Shown: in pieces, positions 1-8,802 of the stretch | Numbering within the stretch: the first letter of the stretch is position 1 | Layout: every line of letters starts with the position of its first letter | Assembly (NCBI RefSeq): GCF_003075435.1 | Contig: NZ_QCZJ01000001.1 | Span: forward strand, 1 to 64,000 | Source of the DNA: Terrimonas sp. | GTDB lineage: Bacteria > Bacteroidota > Bacteroidia > Chitinophagales > Chitinophagaceae | Length of the DNA stretch: 64,000 bases | Direction of reading: 5' to 3' | Program-made: the position numbers and the translations under genes | The notes under the pieces: generated by a model | What the model was told of the DNA's origin: nothing | Database searches by the model: none | Seen by the model: the letters and a program-made list of their open reading frames with translations, nothing else

Positions 1-212
1 TTCTAATTTTAGCTAAGGTTTTTATTGCTAAAATCAGGTGGTATTTTTTTAAAAGTTGTATAGGTATCCAAAAATAGACTTGCATTTTTTAAATCAAGGT
101 TGTGCAACAGCCACGAGACGCTTGCGCTTGCATCGGGGGAACCATTCGTTTATGTCATTGATCCATTAGCCGTAATAAGATTTAATAGACCTCGATAAAA
201 GCAAGGTTTTAT

Positions 213-655
213 ATGAAAAAGAAATTGATACTTATTTGGGGCATTGCAATTGGCTTTCTTTCCATAAAAGCTTCCTGCAATAAAATTCTGGATAAAACAG
301 ATCCTCGTAAATACAATTGGCTAATAAAAGCAATCAAACAGTTGTTTTTTATCAATCTACGGCGTTTGACTCCACGTGGCCGGGAAGTATAGAAAATTAT
401 CAGAAACTCGTAAGTGAAATGAAGGTCTTGTCCTCTAACTCGTCCATACCATATAGCACGTCTGTCATTTGGGAGGACTATATTCAAGCGTATTCTATAA
501 AAAAGATACCCGTTTTTGTTGTCAATAAAGACTCGATTGTAAAATATGCCGGATCAGTCAACCCGTGGCCACATCCTACGGATGATGTACTTAAATCCTG
601 GTTTCTTGATATGGACTCTCTTCAACATTACAATTGGACTTTACTTTACCCATAA
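213..655 (+). pseudogene. Frameshifted secreted thioredoxin-fold protein
   Basis: An ATG at 213 opens a frame with a hydrophobic N-terminal signal (MKKKLILIWGIAIGFL) and a possible lipobox cysteine at KASC. That frame stops at about 395. From about 311 a different frame carries the rest of a plausible protein to the TAA ending at 655. It has a beta strand (TVVFYQS), a helix, and then SIKKIPVFVVNKDSIV, which resembles the cis-proline strand of a thioredoxin fold. No CxxC active site is visible. A one-base shift near 310-330 would join the two parts. I infer a decayed or mis-sequenced lipoprotein of thioredoxin-like fold. The alternative is a real downstream frame starting at TTG 317, which would lack the export signal. 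Confidence 0.5.
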
Positions 656-665
656 AATAAAAACT

Positions 666-898
666 ATGATTTACAAAATATTAATCCCGATTCTTTTTTC
701 CATTTCACTGCAAACATTCTCTCAGGAAATCACCATATAGCGCAAGCATATGCACTAATGCAATAAAGCCTGTTAAAAAATACTCGGGTACCAGGCGCCT
801 GATGGGTGTTGATGACTATTTACATTCCCAAAAGGTATTGAATGGTATTGACATTCGTGATGCATATGGGTGCAGTTGGAAAATACATAGCTTCTCAC
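666..898 (+). pseudogene. Fragments of a small secreted protein
   Basis: An ATG at 666 encodes a clean signal peptide (MIYKILIPILFSISLQTFSQ) but reaches a TAG at 738-740 after 24 codons. A different frame, open from before 740 to about 945, reads as plausible protein (for example LMGVDDYLHSQKVLNGIDI and SWKIHSFSLNAD). It runs into the end of the convergent TonB receptor gene. I read this as a second decayed secreted-protein gene. The tail faintly recalls the C-terminal repeat of GldM-like proteins, but I would not assign it. Confidence 0.35.
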
Positions 899-3154
899 TT
901 AATGCTGACCGCTTTTCCTCCCCAATTGATACCTCATCCCAATAAACCCCCTCACTCCCTGCAATGGCGCATAGTTATATGAAGGATCAAAAGTATACCC
1001 GTAAGGATTATTAACAGGGTCATTTACCATTTTATCAAAAGGATCAAACGGCCGCATAATAGGATTATGAGGAACAAAATTGAATATATTTTTAACGCCT
1101 CCATACAATTCAAACCCTCCTGTGAACTTTTTGGTAAGCTGCACATTGGCAATGCAAAACCAGGGCGAATATTCCGGGCGGTAATCATGAGGTAATACCG
1201 GCAAACGCATTGGTCCATCCCACCTGCCTGTTATATCAAGTATAAATTGTAATGGAAATGAATAGGTAGCGGTTAAATTACCAGACCATTCTGGCGCATG
1301 TAGCTGAGTTGTTTTTTCAATGGTGCCGGAATTACTTTCCACCTGGTATACTTTCATATAAGTAACACCTGCCAGTATTTTAAGCGGAAATGAAAAATTT
1401 ATATCAGCGTTTAAAGCAACTCCTTTTGAAATAGCATGGCCTTTCAGGTTATCATAAATAATTTTATTTGGATCAGCATCAAAATCTCCTACAATTTTAT
1501 TGGTGAAATAAGAATAAAAGCCGGTTATATCCAACCCGATAAAAGCATCGCGCATCGGTATCTTTAATGTATAGTTGAGGTTACCGTTATACGACCGTTC
1601 CGGATTTAACGATTCGGCAATCACTACCTCACGTGCTCCCGTAAGCGCGGCATGATCTTCTGTAAAAAGATTTACTACACGATAACCTGTTCCAAAACTT
1701 GCTCTTATAGTATTGCTTTTACCCGGCGTCCATTTATAGGCAATTCTCGGCGAATGCACATTACCGTGATGACGGTCATAATCATACCTGTAGCCCATTA
1801 ATAGTTTGTGCCGGTTACTCAGCTTCCACTCATCCTGCACAAAAATGCCAGGCAGCGGAGTATAAGAAGGAGCATTCTTAATTCCATCTGCGGAGGCGGT
1901 TCCGGGTGTATTGTCATCATACAAAGTGTACCGGTAAGAGCCACCCAATAAAAAATTATGCTGTTCGCCAAACTGTTTATCCCAATACAACTGCGCAAAT
2001 AAAACCTGTTGATCAGCCATATATGGTGTTGTTCCGTACCATGAATTTTGCTCATGCCGGTTAAACGAAAATTGTGCAAGTATTTTCTCCCTGACCGGCA
2101 GCTGATACATACCTATCAGTTCCCAGCGCTTTGTATAAATGCTTTCTCCATAAATACTATCACTTCCACGAAATGCCTTGTTCCATCGCATCTCCCCTCC
2201 CCACCTGTCTTCATATACATACCTTGCAGCAACACTCGCCAGCCTGTTTTCTTTTCTTTCGATACTCCATTTATTAAAAACTGAAATCCTGTTCTGCAGG
2301 GTAACATCTGTAAACCCATCCTTATTATTATCAACCGGGTTATTGTAGTTGAAATAATTAATGCCGAATAAACTGGTTGCTGAACCAATTTTAAATTTTG
2401 TAGCGGCGTCTACACTGTATTCTTTCCATGAAGTGGTAAATACATCAGCGCTTACCAACGGTGCTTTGATCGGGTTTTTTGTAATAACATTAATAATCCC
2501 CCCCATTGCTTCAGAACCATACAGGGAAGAACCAGGGCCTTTTACAACCTCTATTCTTTCTACAATACTATTTGGAATACCGCTAAGTCCATATACTGTT
2601 GATAAGGCGCTTACTATCGGCATACCGTCAATCAATATCATAGTATAAGGGCCTTCCATACCGTTAATATGAATATCGCCTGTGTTACAGATATTGCAAT
2701 TCAACTGCGGTTTCACACCATTTACCATGCTCATGGCTTCGAACAGATTTGGAACAGGGTTCTTTTGAAAAAGTTTTGGCGTAATAACTTCAACAGGCAC
2801 AGGGCTTTCTGCTCTGCTCACCTCTTTCATGGTTCCTGTAATTACAATTTCAGAAAGATTATTTTGCAGGGGTTGTAATTCAATAGTTATGATCGTTACA
2901 GCATCTACTACAGTTACGTGATGAATAGAAGACACATACCCGGCAGCAGAAACCTTTATACCATAATGCCCGAATTGAACAATCTCTGTTTTAAACTTAC
3001 CTGCACTATCAGTTACTACTCCTTTCCCGGCGATGCTTACAGATGCAAAGGGTACAGGCTTTCCGCCGGATACAATATTCCCTTTAAGTACAGGCTGGGC
3101 GTATGCAGCAACCTGGATTAAACAAAATAAAAATATAGTTGTGAGGATCTTCAT
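899..3154 (-). CDS. TonB-dependent receptor with carboxypeptidase-regulatory-like domain
   Basis: This is an outer-membrane active transporter of about 751 residues. I chose the ATG at 3154 because it directly starts the signal peptide MKILTTIFLFCLIQVAAYAQ; an ATG at 3163 and a TTG at 3169 lie in frame upstream. After the signal come a carboxypeptidase-D regulatory-like beta-sandwich (about residues 25-110), the plug (about 115-230, with GPGSSLYGSEAMGGIINVIT) and a 22-strand-type barrel. The plug carries an unusual CNIC motif. The gene is divergent from a DtxR/MntR-type repressor, and a 16-bp palindrome sits on its promoter, so I infer repression by a divalent metal and a role in metal or metallophore uptake. 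The substrate cannot be read from sequence. Confidence 0.9.
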   Translation of the reverse strand: MKILTTIFLFCLIQVAAYAQPVLKGNIVSGGKPVPFASVSIAGKGVVTDSAGKFKTEIVQFGHYGIKVSAAGYVSSIHHVTVVDAVTIITIELQPLQNNLSEIVITGTMKEVSRAESPVPVEVITPKLFQKNPVPNLFEAMSMVNGVKPQLNCNICNTGDIHINGMEGPYTMILIDGMPIVSALSTVYGLSGIPNSIVERIEVVKGPGSSLYGSEAMGGIINVITKNPIKAPLVSADVFTTSWKEYSVDAATKFKIGSATSLFGINYFNYNNPVDNNKDGFTDVTLQNRISVFNKWSIERKENRLASVAARYVYEDRWGGEMRWNKAFRGSDSIYGESIYTKRWELIGMYQLPVREKILAQFSFNRHEQNSWYGTTPYMADQQVLFAQLYWDKQFGEQHNFLLGGSYRYTLYDDNTPGTASADGIKNAPSYTPLPGIFVQDEWKLSNRHKLLMGYRYDYDRHHGNVHSPRIAYKWTPGKSNTIRASFGTGYRVVNLFTEDHAALTGAREVVIAESLNPERSYNGNLNYTLKIPMRDAFIGLDITGFYSYFTNKIVGDFDADPNKIIYDNLKGHAISKGVALNADINFSFPLKILAGVTYMKVYQVESNSGTIEKTTQLHAPEWSGNLTATYSFPLQFILDITGRWDGPMRLPVLPHDYRPEYSPWFCIANVQLTKKFTGGFELYGGVKNIFNFVPHNPIMRPFDPFDKMVNDPVNNPYGYTFDPSYNYAPLQGVRGFIGMRYQLGRKSGQH

Positions 3155-3178
3155 AATTGTCATAAGCAAAATTAATAA

Positions 3179-3201
3179 GTTAGATCAATCTAACAAATTT
3201 A
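3179..3201 (-). promoter_or_regulatory. Putative DtxR/MntR-type operator on a TAnnTTTG promoter
   Basis: GTTAGATCAATCTAAC at 3179-3194 is an inverted repeat with perfect 7-bp arms and a 2-bp centre. Read on the minus strand it follows directly after TAAATTTG (3201-3194), which fits the Bacteroidota -7 consensus TAnnTTTG. The palindrome would therefore cover the transcription start of the TonB receptor, 25 bp before its start codon. DtxR-family repressors bind palindromes of TTAG...CTAA type, and one such regulator is encoded divergently from 3564. No good -33 TTTG is visible. Confidence 0.6.
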
Positions 3202-3563
3202 TTTTTAGGGGCTCACTTTTAAGGAAGATCAGTATTCTCTGAAAGATCGTGAAACCAACAATTGAGATTGATTTTCTGTCGCAATGTGCGTTTAATCCAA
3301 CCCACAACGCACTGGGGACGCGGTGAGCATGTTATATTATAATTGCCTGGTAACCCGTGAGACATCGGTTATATTAGGCATGCCTGGTACTGTGAAAAAG
3401 TTCAAAAGCAGGGATTACCTTAATACCAACCAGGATAAACAAGGAACATGCATCTGTATTAATAAAGGCAGTTGATCAAACACAACTCCTTAATACATCG
3501 CACATTTTGCAGGATTATGAATACCTCACCACTCCGAATACCTAAAAACGTTTACCTTTAACA

Positions 3564-4214
3564 ATGATCTCGCTTACAGAAGAAAATTACCTTAAAGCAT
3601 TGTACAGGCTGTCCGAGGAAAAATCGGCGATTGTGGTTAAGGATATTGCCGAAACACTTGGCATTAAAATGCCAACCGTTAACAGCATGATGAAAAAGCT
3701 CGCGGAGAAAAAATTCATCAGGTACGAAAAATACAAAGCCATAGAACTTACTGAAAGGGGAAGAAAACAGGCGCTGCATATTTTACGCAAACACAGGCTT
3801 ACAGAATTATTTTTATCGCAGGTGATGGGCATGGGCTGGGAAGAAGTACATGATATTGCCGAACAGATTGAGCATATCCAATCTGTTCGTTTTTTTAACC
3901 GTATTGATGAAATGCTTGGTTATCCGCAGTTTGACCCTCATGGAGAACCAATTCCGGATGCAACCGGGAAATTGCCCGCATACAAATCTTTCCCGTTGTC
4001 AGAAGGGCAGATCAATAAAACATACAGGCTTACGGGAGTCGCCAATCATGACGGGTCTTTTCTACAATTCCTGGATTCGTTGGGGCTTGCACTGGGATCA
4101 GGCATTGAAATAAAAGAAATACTGGAATTTGACAAATCAATGAGCGTAAAACTGAACAATAAGACTAAAACCATCTTCAGCAATACCATTAGCCGCAACC
4201 TTTTGGTTATGTAA
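3564..4214 (+). CDS. DtxR/MntR-family metal-dependent transcriptional regulator
   Basis: A 216-residue regulator. Residues 1-65 form a winged helix-turn-helix, 66-135 the metal-binding dimerisation domain, and about 145-216 a FeoA/SH3-like domain. His77, Glu100, Glu103 and His104 line up with metal ligands of this family. Glu100 stands where DtxR has Cys102, and where Mn-responsive MntR has Glu99, so the ligand set looks more MntR-like. The position equivalent to MntR Asp8 is Asn8, which is unusual. The ATG at 3564 is supported because a nearby upstream ATG (3516) runs into a stop. The gene is divergent from a TonB receptor whose promoter carries a matching palindrome, so I infer it represses that receptor. 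Mn versus Fe specificity is not certain. Confidence 0.88.
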   Translation: MISLTEENYLKALYRLSEEKSAIVVKDIAETLGIKMPTVNSMMKKLAEKKFIRYEKYKAIELTERGRKQALHILRKHRLTELFLSQVMGMGWEEVHDIAEQIEHIQSVRFFNRIDEMLGYPQFDPHGEPIPDATGKLPAYKSFPLSEGQINKTYRLTGVANHDGSFLQFLDSLGLALGSGIEIKEILEFDKSMSVKLNNKTKTIFSNTISRNLLVM

Positions 4215-4344
4215 AAATACTTAAATTGCATACAGATGTAAGGGAGGAAAGTGCTATTGATCTGCTTCACGGTTGTTTGATTACCTGCCATTTTCACTTC
4301 AATGATTTACCTCCTGTAGTTATTAATGTAAAGAAGGAGTTAAT

Positions 4345-5442
4345 ATGTTAGGATATCATTTTTCACTATATGATCCCAATGAGGGAGGCAAAACAAAGTT
4401 TGAGCAATTGCTCGACTTGTTTATGCAACTGCTTACTTACACCAGCGGCGATGTAAGCGAAGCATTAAACTGGTTAACACAATTAGACAAACAATACGGG
4501 CTTACAAACGATGAATATGGGTTGGGCGATTTTATTGACGAATTAAAAGAAAAAGGATATATAGACGAGAATAAACAGAATGGCGAAATCCACATTACAC
4601 CCAAAACAGAAAAAAGCATCCGCAAAAGAAGTCTTGAAGAGATTTTTGGCAAGCTGAAGAAAACAAAACAGGGTGAGCACCGTACCTATAAACCAGGACA
4701 AGGTGATGAGATAAACCCTGAAACACGCCCGTATCAATTTGGTGATATGCTTGAGCAGATAGATTTTGTGAGCTCCATCAGGAATGCGCAAATCAATCAT
4801 GGGGTTGATGGCTTGCAGATGCACGAAGATGATCTTGAAATACGAGAAACGGATTTTAAATCGCAGACATCTACGGTATTGATGATTGACATTTCGCACT
4901 CCATGATTTTATACGGGGAAGACCGCATTACACCTGCAAAAAAAGTGGCAATGGCTTTGAGTGAGCTCATCACTACAAAATACCCTAAAGACACACTGGA
5001 TATAGTGGTGTTTGGCAATGATGCATGGACGATTGAAATAAAAGACATTGCTTACCTGCAGGTGGGGCCATACCATACCAACACCGTAGCAGGGCTGGAG
5101 TTGGCAATGGATATTTTACGGAGAAGAAAAAATCCGAACAAACAGATATTTATGATCACTGATGGCAAACCCACCTGCCTGAAAATAGGTAAGAAATATT
5201 ATAAGAACAGTTTTGGGTTGGATAGAAAAGTTATCAACCGTTGCATTAACCTTGCGGCGCAGTGTAAAAAACTCAAAATCCCAATTACCACATTTATGAT
5301 TGCTACCGACCCTTACCTGCAGAAATTTGTACAGGAGTTTACGGAAACCAATCATGGCAAAGCATATTTTGCTTCGCTGGATAATTTGGGAGCATTTATT
5401 TTTAAGGATTTTGAATCAGGCAAACGAAAAACAGTTTATTAA
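4345..5442 (+). CDS. VWA-domain protein, partner of the following AAA+ ATPase
   Basis: A 365-residue soluble protein without signal peptide. The N-terminal 170 residues are charged and helical. Residues about 175-360 form a von Willebrand factor A domain with a complete metal-adhesion site: D182-I-S-H-S186, a Thr near 247, and D273 in ITDGKP. A strong Shine-Dalgarno-like AAGGAG lies just before the ATG, rare for this phylum. The MoxR/ChlI-type ATPase follows 111 bp downstream on the same strand. VWA proteins of this kind act with MoxR ATPases in cofactor insertion or complex assembly; the client here is unknown. No Mg-chelatase H or cobalt-chelatase gene is nearby, so a tetrapyrrole role is not supported. 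Confidence 0.8.
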   Translation: MLGYHFSLYDPNEGGKTKFEQLLDLFMQLLTYTSGDVSEALNWLTQLDKQYGLTNDEYGLGDFIDELKEKGYIDENKQNGEIHITPKTEKSIRKRSLEEIFGKLKKTKQGEHRTYKPGQGDEINPETRPYQFGDMLEQIDFVSSIRNAQINHGVDGLQMHEDDLEIRETDFKSQTSTVLMIDISHSMILYGEDRITPAKKVAMALSELITTKYPKDTLDIVVFGNDAWTIEIKDIAYLQVGPYHTNTVAGLELAMDILRRRKNPNKQIFMITDGKPTCLKIGKKYYKNSFGLDRKVINRCINLAAQCKKLKIPITTFMIATDPYLQKFVQEFTETNHGKAYFASLDNLGAFIFKDFESGKRKTVY

Positions 5443-5553
5443 AAAGCAAAAGGTGGAAGGCTTAAGGTAGAGGGTAGAAACAAGGCGTACCTTGTGAATT
5501 TCAGATAAAAAGGAATATAAAACAATTGAACAGCAGCACAAAGAAAACAGCAA

Positions 5554-7104
5554 ATGAATATTAAAAATATAAACACATTAGGCGAGTTAAAAGCATCGGG
5601 ATATAAAAGCAAATCAGTTAAAGAAGAAATAAGAGATAACCTTGTAAAAAAACTGCAACAGGGTGAAACGACTTTCCCCGGAATTGTGGGTTATGAAGAC
5701 AGTGTGATTCCTGATACGGAAAGAGCATTATTGTCAAGACATAATATTTTGTTTCTTGGGCTACGAGGCCAGGCTAAAACACGTATGGCGCGGCAGATGG
5801 TTGATCTGCTGGATGAGTATATACCTGTTATAGCAGGAAGTGAGATCAATGATAACCCCTTAAATCCTTTATCTAAATCATCTATAGACCTGATAGCAGA
5901 AAAAGGAGATAATACGCCGGTTGAATGGTTACACCGCAGCGCACGCTATGGCGAAAAACTTGCAACGCCTGATGTTAGTGTTGCGGATCTGATTGGTGAT
6001 ATTGATCCGATCAAGGCTGCAAATCTCAGGCTCAATTTTGCTGATGAAAGAGTAATTCATTATGGCATTATTCCAAGAAGCAACCGCGGCATTTTTGTGA
6101 TTAATGAATTACCCGATCTGCAGGCAAGGATACAGGTGGCATTATTCAATATTTTGCAGGAAGGAGATATACAGATACGCGGGTTTAAATTACGCCTTGC
6201 ACTTGATATATTGTTTGTATTTACCGCTAACCCAGAAGACTACACGAACAGGGGTTCAATAGTAACACCTCTGAAAGACCGTATAGAAAGCCAGATACTC
6301 ACACATTATCCTAAGAATATAGAAGACTCACTTTCTATAACAGAGCAGGAAGCCGATATTATTGAGGAACAGACAGCAAAAGTAAAGATCAGTGACCTGG
6401 TGAAACGCATGATTGAGCAGGTTGCATTTGAAGCAAGAGCCAGCGAGCTGGTTGACCAGAAAAGTGGCGTTTCCGCACGTTTGCCTATAGCGGCTTATGA
6501 AAACGCGGTGAGCGCAGCAGAGAGAAGAGCTATCATCAATAAAGAAAAAGAAACACAGGTTTGGATATCTGATCTAACAGGTATTATTCCTTCAGTGACC
6601 GGAAAGGTGGAGCTGGTATATGAGGGGGAACAGGAAGGACCTTACCAGGTAGCGTTTAATCTGCTGAATAAATCTATACGCACTTTATTTATACAATACT
6701 TTCCCAACCCGGATTCGCTTAAAAAAAGGCGACCACAAAAAAAGGAAAAGGAAGAAGAGCATAATAACCCGTATCGCCCTATTATCAATTGGTTTGATCA
6801 AGGCAATTCGTTAGACATTTTGTTTAATGTAAAAGACAAAGAAAAAGTGCAACTGCTTTACCAGGTTGATGGTTTATATGGGCTGGTTAAAAAAACTTTT
6901 CCTCATGCCAATGAAAAAGAGAATGCCTTGCTGATGGAATTGATATTACATGGTTTGTCATCTTATTCTTTGATCAGTAAAAAAGTATTGGATGGCAAAA
7001 TTGAATTTAAAGACCTGATGGGCTCCATGCTGAACATGGGGAATATCGGGAGAGAAAGCTCATCCTTTGATGAAGAAGAGGGATTTGACCAGGAGGGGTA
7101 TTAA
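5554..7104 (+). CDS. MoxR/ChlI-type AAA+ ATPase
   Basis: A 516-residue cytosolic AAA+ protein of the magnesium-chelatase-subunit-I/MoxR clade. The Walker A motif is G69-L-R-G-Q-A-K-T76, with Ala in place of the last Gly of GxxGxGKT. The Walker B strand is I180-F-V-I-N-E185, with Asn in place of Asp. A sensor-1-like asparagine (FTANPEDY, about 226) and an arginine-finger candidate (LKDRIES, Arg243) follow. Residues 250-516 form a helical lid and a C-terminal extension with a lysine/glutamate-rich linker near 395-405. The gene follows the VWA gene and probably shares its transcript. Homologues are often auto-annotated as magnesium chelatase; the context gives no support for that reaction. Confidence 0.82.
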   Translation: MNIKNINTLGELKASGYKSKSVKEEIRDNLVKKLQQGETTFPGIVGYEDSVIPDTERALLSRHNILFLGLRGQAKTRMARQMVDLLDEYIPVIAGSEINDNPLNPLSKSSIDLIAEKGDNTPVEWLHRSARYGEKLATPDVSVADLIGDIDPIKAANLRLNFADERVIHYGIIPRSNRGIFVINELPDLQARIQVALFNILQEGDIQIRGFKLRLALDILFVFTANPEDYTNRGSIVTPLKDRIESQILTHYPKNIEDSLSITEQEADIIEEQTAKVKISDLVKRMIEQVAFEARASELVDQKSGVSARLPIAAYENAVSAAERRAIINKEKETQVWISDLTGIIPSVTGKVELVYEGEQEGPYQVAFNLLNKSIRTLFIQYFPNPDSLKKRRPQKKEKEEEHNNPYRPIINWFDQGNSLDILFNVKDKEKVQLLYQVDGLYGLVKKTFPHANEKENALLMELILHGLSSYSLISKKVLDGKIEFKDLMGSMLNMGNIGRESSSFDEEEGFDQEGY

Positions 7105-7110
7105 CGCGGT

Positions 7111-7160
7111 GAGCTATGGGCTATCGGCTATGAGCTATAGGCGGTCAGCTATGCGCTATC
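7111..7160. repeat. Degenerate GCTAT-rich dispersed repeat, copy 1
   Basis: Just after the AAA+ gene lies a run built from variants of AGCTATGGGCTATCGGCT. The 18-mer at 7112-7129 recurs perfectly, inverted, at 58514-58531 beside another stop codon. The words GCTAT, GGCTAT and CAGCTATG alternate through the stretch. No coding frame is evident. I infer an intergenic repeat family. Confidence 0.6.
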
Positions 7161-7166
7161 ACTGAG

Positions 7167-7197
7167 AGCTAAAGTATAAGCAGGTTATACTTTAGCT
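7167..7197. terminator. Perfect 13-bp hairpin between convergent genes
   Basis: AGCTAAAGTATAA (7167-7179) and its exact complement TTATACTTTAGCT (7185-7197) are separated by the 5-base loop GCAGG. It lies between the AAA+ gene and the decayed gene on the other strand and includes that gene's apparent stop codon. There is no long T run, so termination is inferred from position and stem. Confidence 0.55.
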
Positions 7198-7640
7198 TCT
7201 GCATTATGGGCTGAGGAATAGTATTTTTTTACTGCACCCGGAATTTCATCTTTACCATGATCTAACCCTGATATGGTAATTTTTGCTTTCTTTCCGTTTG
7301 TATAAACAAGCATTAAATATTCAGGCTACACTTCGTGATCAAAAGGATAAGTATAATTATAGTAAGCCACAACAGAAGCTCACTCAACAAATTTTGGTTT
7401 AGCAATAAGCCATAGCATACATTTAAAAGTAATGCCGGTTTCATCAATTACAAGCCAGTAAGATTTATCAGATATAAGCAGCGCACAATAAATAATACCC
7501 AGCAATGCCAATAAAACAATTAATGAAATATACGATACCTTCCAATCGCTGAAAAAAGAAATACCCAATGTAACCAGGAAAGTAAAAACAAAAATTGCAA
7601 AATAACCGGAAATAGCATTGAAGGTCAGTTTGCATTTCAT
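7185..7640 (-). pseudogene. Decayed small membrane protein gene
   Basis: From the ATG at 7640 an open frame of 86 codons encodes two hydrophobic segments (about residues 10-30 and 37-56) and ends early at 7380. Directly downstream the +1 frame continues as plausible protein (ASVVAYYNYTYPFDHEV). It is broken by a TAG and then runs on (LMLVYTNGKKAKITISGLD...) to a stop at 7185. One frameshift plus one nonsense change therefore separate the pieces. I infer an inactivated membrane protein with a PH-like C-terminal part. The 86-codon product could still be made. Confidence 0.5.
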
Positions 7641-7688
7641 ATTGATTTTTCAGTTTAAGGTTTGTTTGTCTTAAAAGTTTTAGTTGCT

Positions 7689-7737
7689 GTTCGTGGCGTC
7701 CTCGCCACGAACGGTTTTCTTGTTGCCTCAGGCAACA
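7689..7737. terminator. Twin hairpin downstream of murB
   Basis: Two hairpins lie side by side. GTTCGTGGCG (7689-7698) pairs with 7703-7712 around a TCCT loop, and TGTTGCC (7721-7727) pairs with 7731-7737 around TCA. They begin 4 bp past the murB stop on the minus strand. Position suggests termination or mRNA protection. The GC-rich stems contrast with the AT-rich surroundings and look like a dispersed palindromic element, though I see no second copy in the window. Confidence 0.5.
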
Positions 7738-7741
7738 GCTC

Positions 7742-8770
7742 CTAAATAATATTCACTTCCCTTTCCAGCAACACTCCGAATTTCTCTTCCACGCTCTGCA
7801 AAATCATCTCACTCAAATCATATATTTCTTTTCCCGTAGCATTGCCATAATTCACCAATACAAGCGCCTGCTTTGCATGACAGCCCGCATCTCCTGCCCG
7901 ATAGCCTTTCCAACTTTTACCGGTACCCGGCCCTGAATGTTCAATCAGCCAGCCTGCAGCTAACTTCATGGTGCCATCTTCATTTTCATAAGCAACCATA
8001 GCAGGAAATTTTTCTTTCAATACCGTATAGTGAAGCTTATCAATAGAAGGGTTTTTAAAGAAGCTGCCTGCATTTCCTATTACAGCGGGGTCTGGTAATT
8101 TTGATGAACGGATATTGATAACAGCCTGCGATATTGCCTGTATACTCAGCTCTTTTACCTTCATTTTCTCAAGCTCCTGCTGTATGGCGCCGTATGCTGT
8201 GTTAAACACCGGTTGTTTGCGCAATTTGTATGTAACATCAGTAATTACAAATTGTCCTTTATATTTTCTTTTAAATACACTTTCCCTGTAACCAAAGGCA
8301 CAATCGGATGCCGTAAATGTTTTTATGGCTTTATCAAGCAGGTGAACAGCAGTAAGTTCATGAAATACATCTTTTATCTCTACACCATACGCGCCGATAT
8401 TCTGCATAGGCGAGGCGCCAACATTGCCGGGAATTAATGAAAGATTTTCCAGTCCGGCCCAATTTTGCGCAATGCAATATTGTACAAACCGATGCCAGTT
8501 CTCCCCTGCTCCCGCTCTTACATATATAAAGCTTTCATCTTCACTGATCTTTTCAATTCCTTTAACACCATTCTTTAAAACAAGTCCTTCAACATCTTTT
8601 GTAAGCAGTATATTGCTGCCACCACCCAATATCAATGCAGGGTTATATTTTTTACTGCTTGTAATATATAAAAGTTCATCAACAGAGGTGAAATTTGAAA
8701 AGTATTGTGCATATGCCCCTATACCGAAAGTATTATATTGCCGAAGCGAAATATTTTCCTGAATTTGCAT
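7742..8770 (-). CDS. murB: UDP-N-acetylenolpyruvoylglucosamine reductase
   Basis: A 342-residue flavoenzyme that reduces UDP-GlcNAc-enolpyruvate to UDP-MurNAc with NADPH, the second committed step of peptidoglycan synthesis in the cytosol. The FAD-binding PCMH-type domain spans about residues 10-180, with GGGSNILLT, an RAGAGENW stretch and IPGNVGASPMQNIGAYG. The C-terminal MurB domain carries the catalytic-serine segment NAGSFFKNP and a late glutamate. Length and the presence of the type I insertion match the E. coli-type enzyme. It stands alone rather than in a division/cell-wall cluster. Confidence 0.96.
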   Translation of the reverse strand: MQIQENISLRQYNTFGIGAYAQYFSNFTSVDELLYITSSKKYNPALILGGGSNILLTKDVEGLVLKNGVKGIEKISEDESFIYVRAGAGENWHRFVQYCIAQNWAGLENLSLIPGNVGASPMQNIGAYGVEIKDVFHELTAVHLLDKAIKTFTASDCAFGYRESVFKRKYKGQFVITDVTYKLRKQPVFNTAYGAIQQELEKMKVKELSIQAISQAVINIRSSKLPDPAVIGNAGSFFKNPSIDKLHYTVLKEKFPAMVAYENEDGTMKLAAGWLIEHSGPGTGKSWKGYRAGDAGCHAKQALVLVNYGNATGKEIYDLSEMILQSVEEKFGVLLEREVNII

Positions 8771-8802
8771 GATTATCTCTTGTATGCAAAATAGTGAAAA
8801 TC

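Noticed and set aside
3376-3385. AGGCATGCCT palindrome upstream of the MntR-like gene as an operator
   Set aside because: It is only 10 bp, differs from the receptor operator and has no positional support.
5554-7104. A magnesium or cobalt chelatase subunit
   Set aside because: No chelatase H or D partner, nor any tetrapyrrole gene, lies nearby, and the nucleotide motifs are altered.
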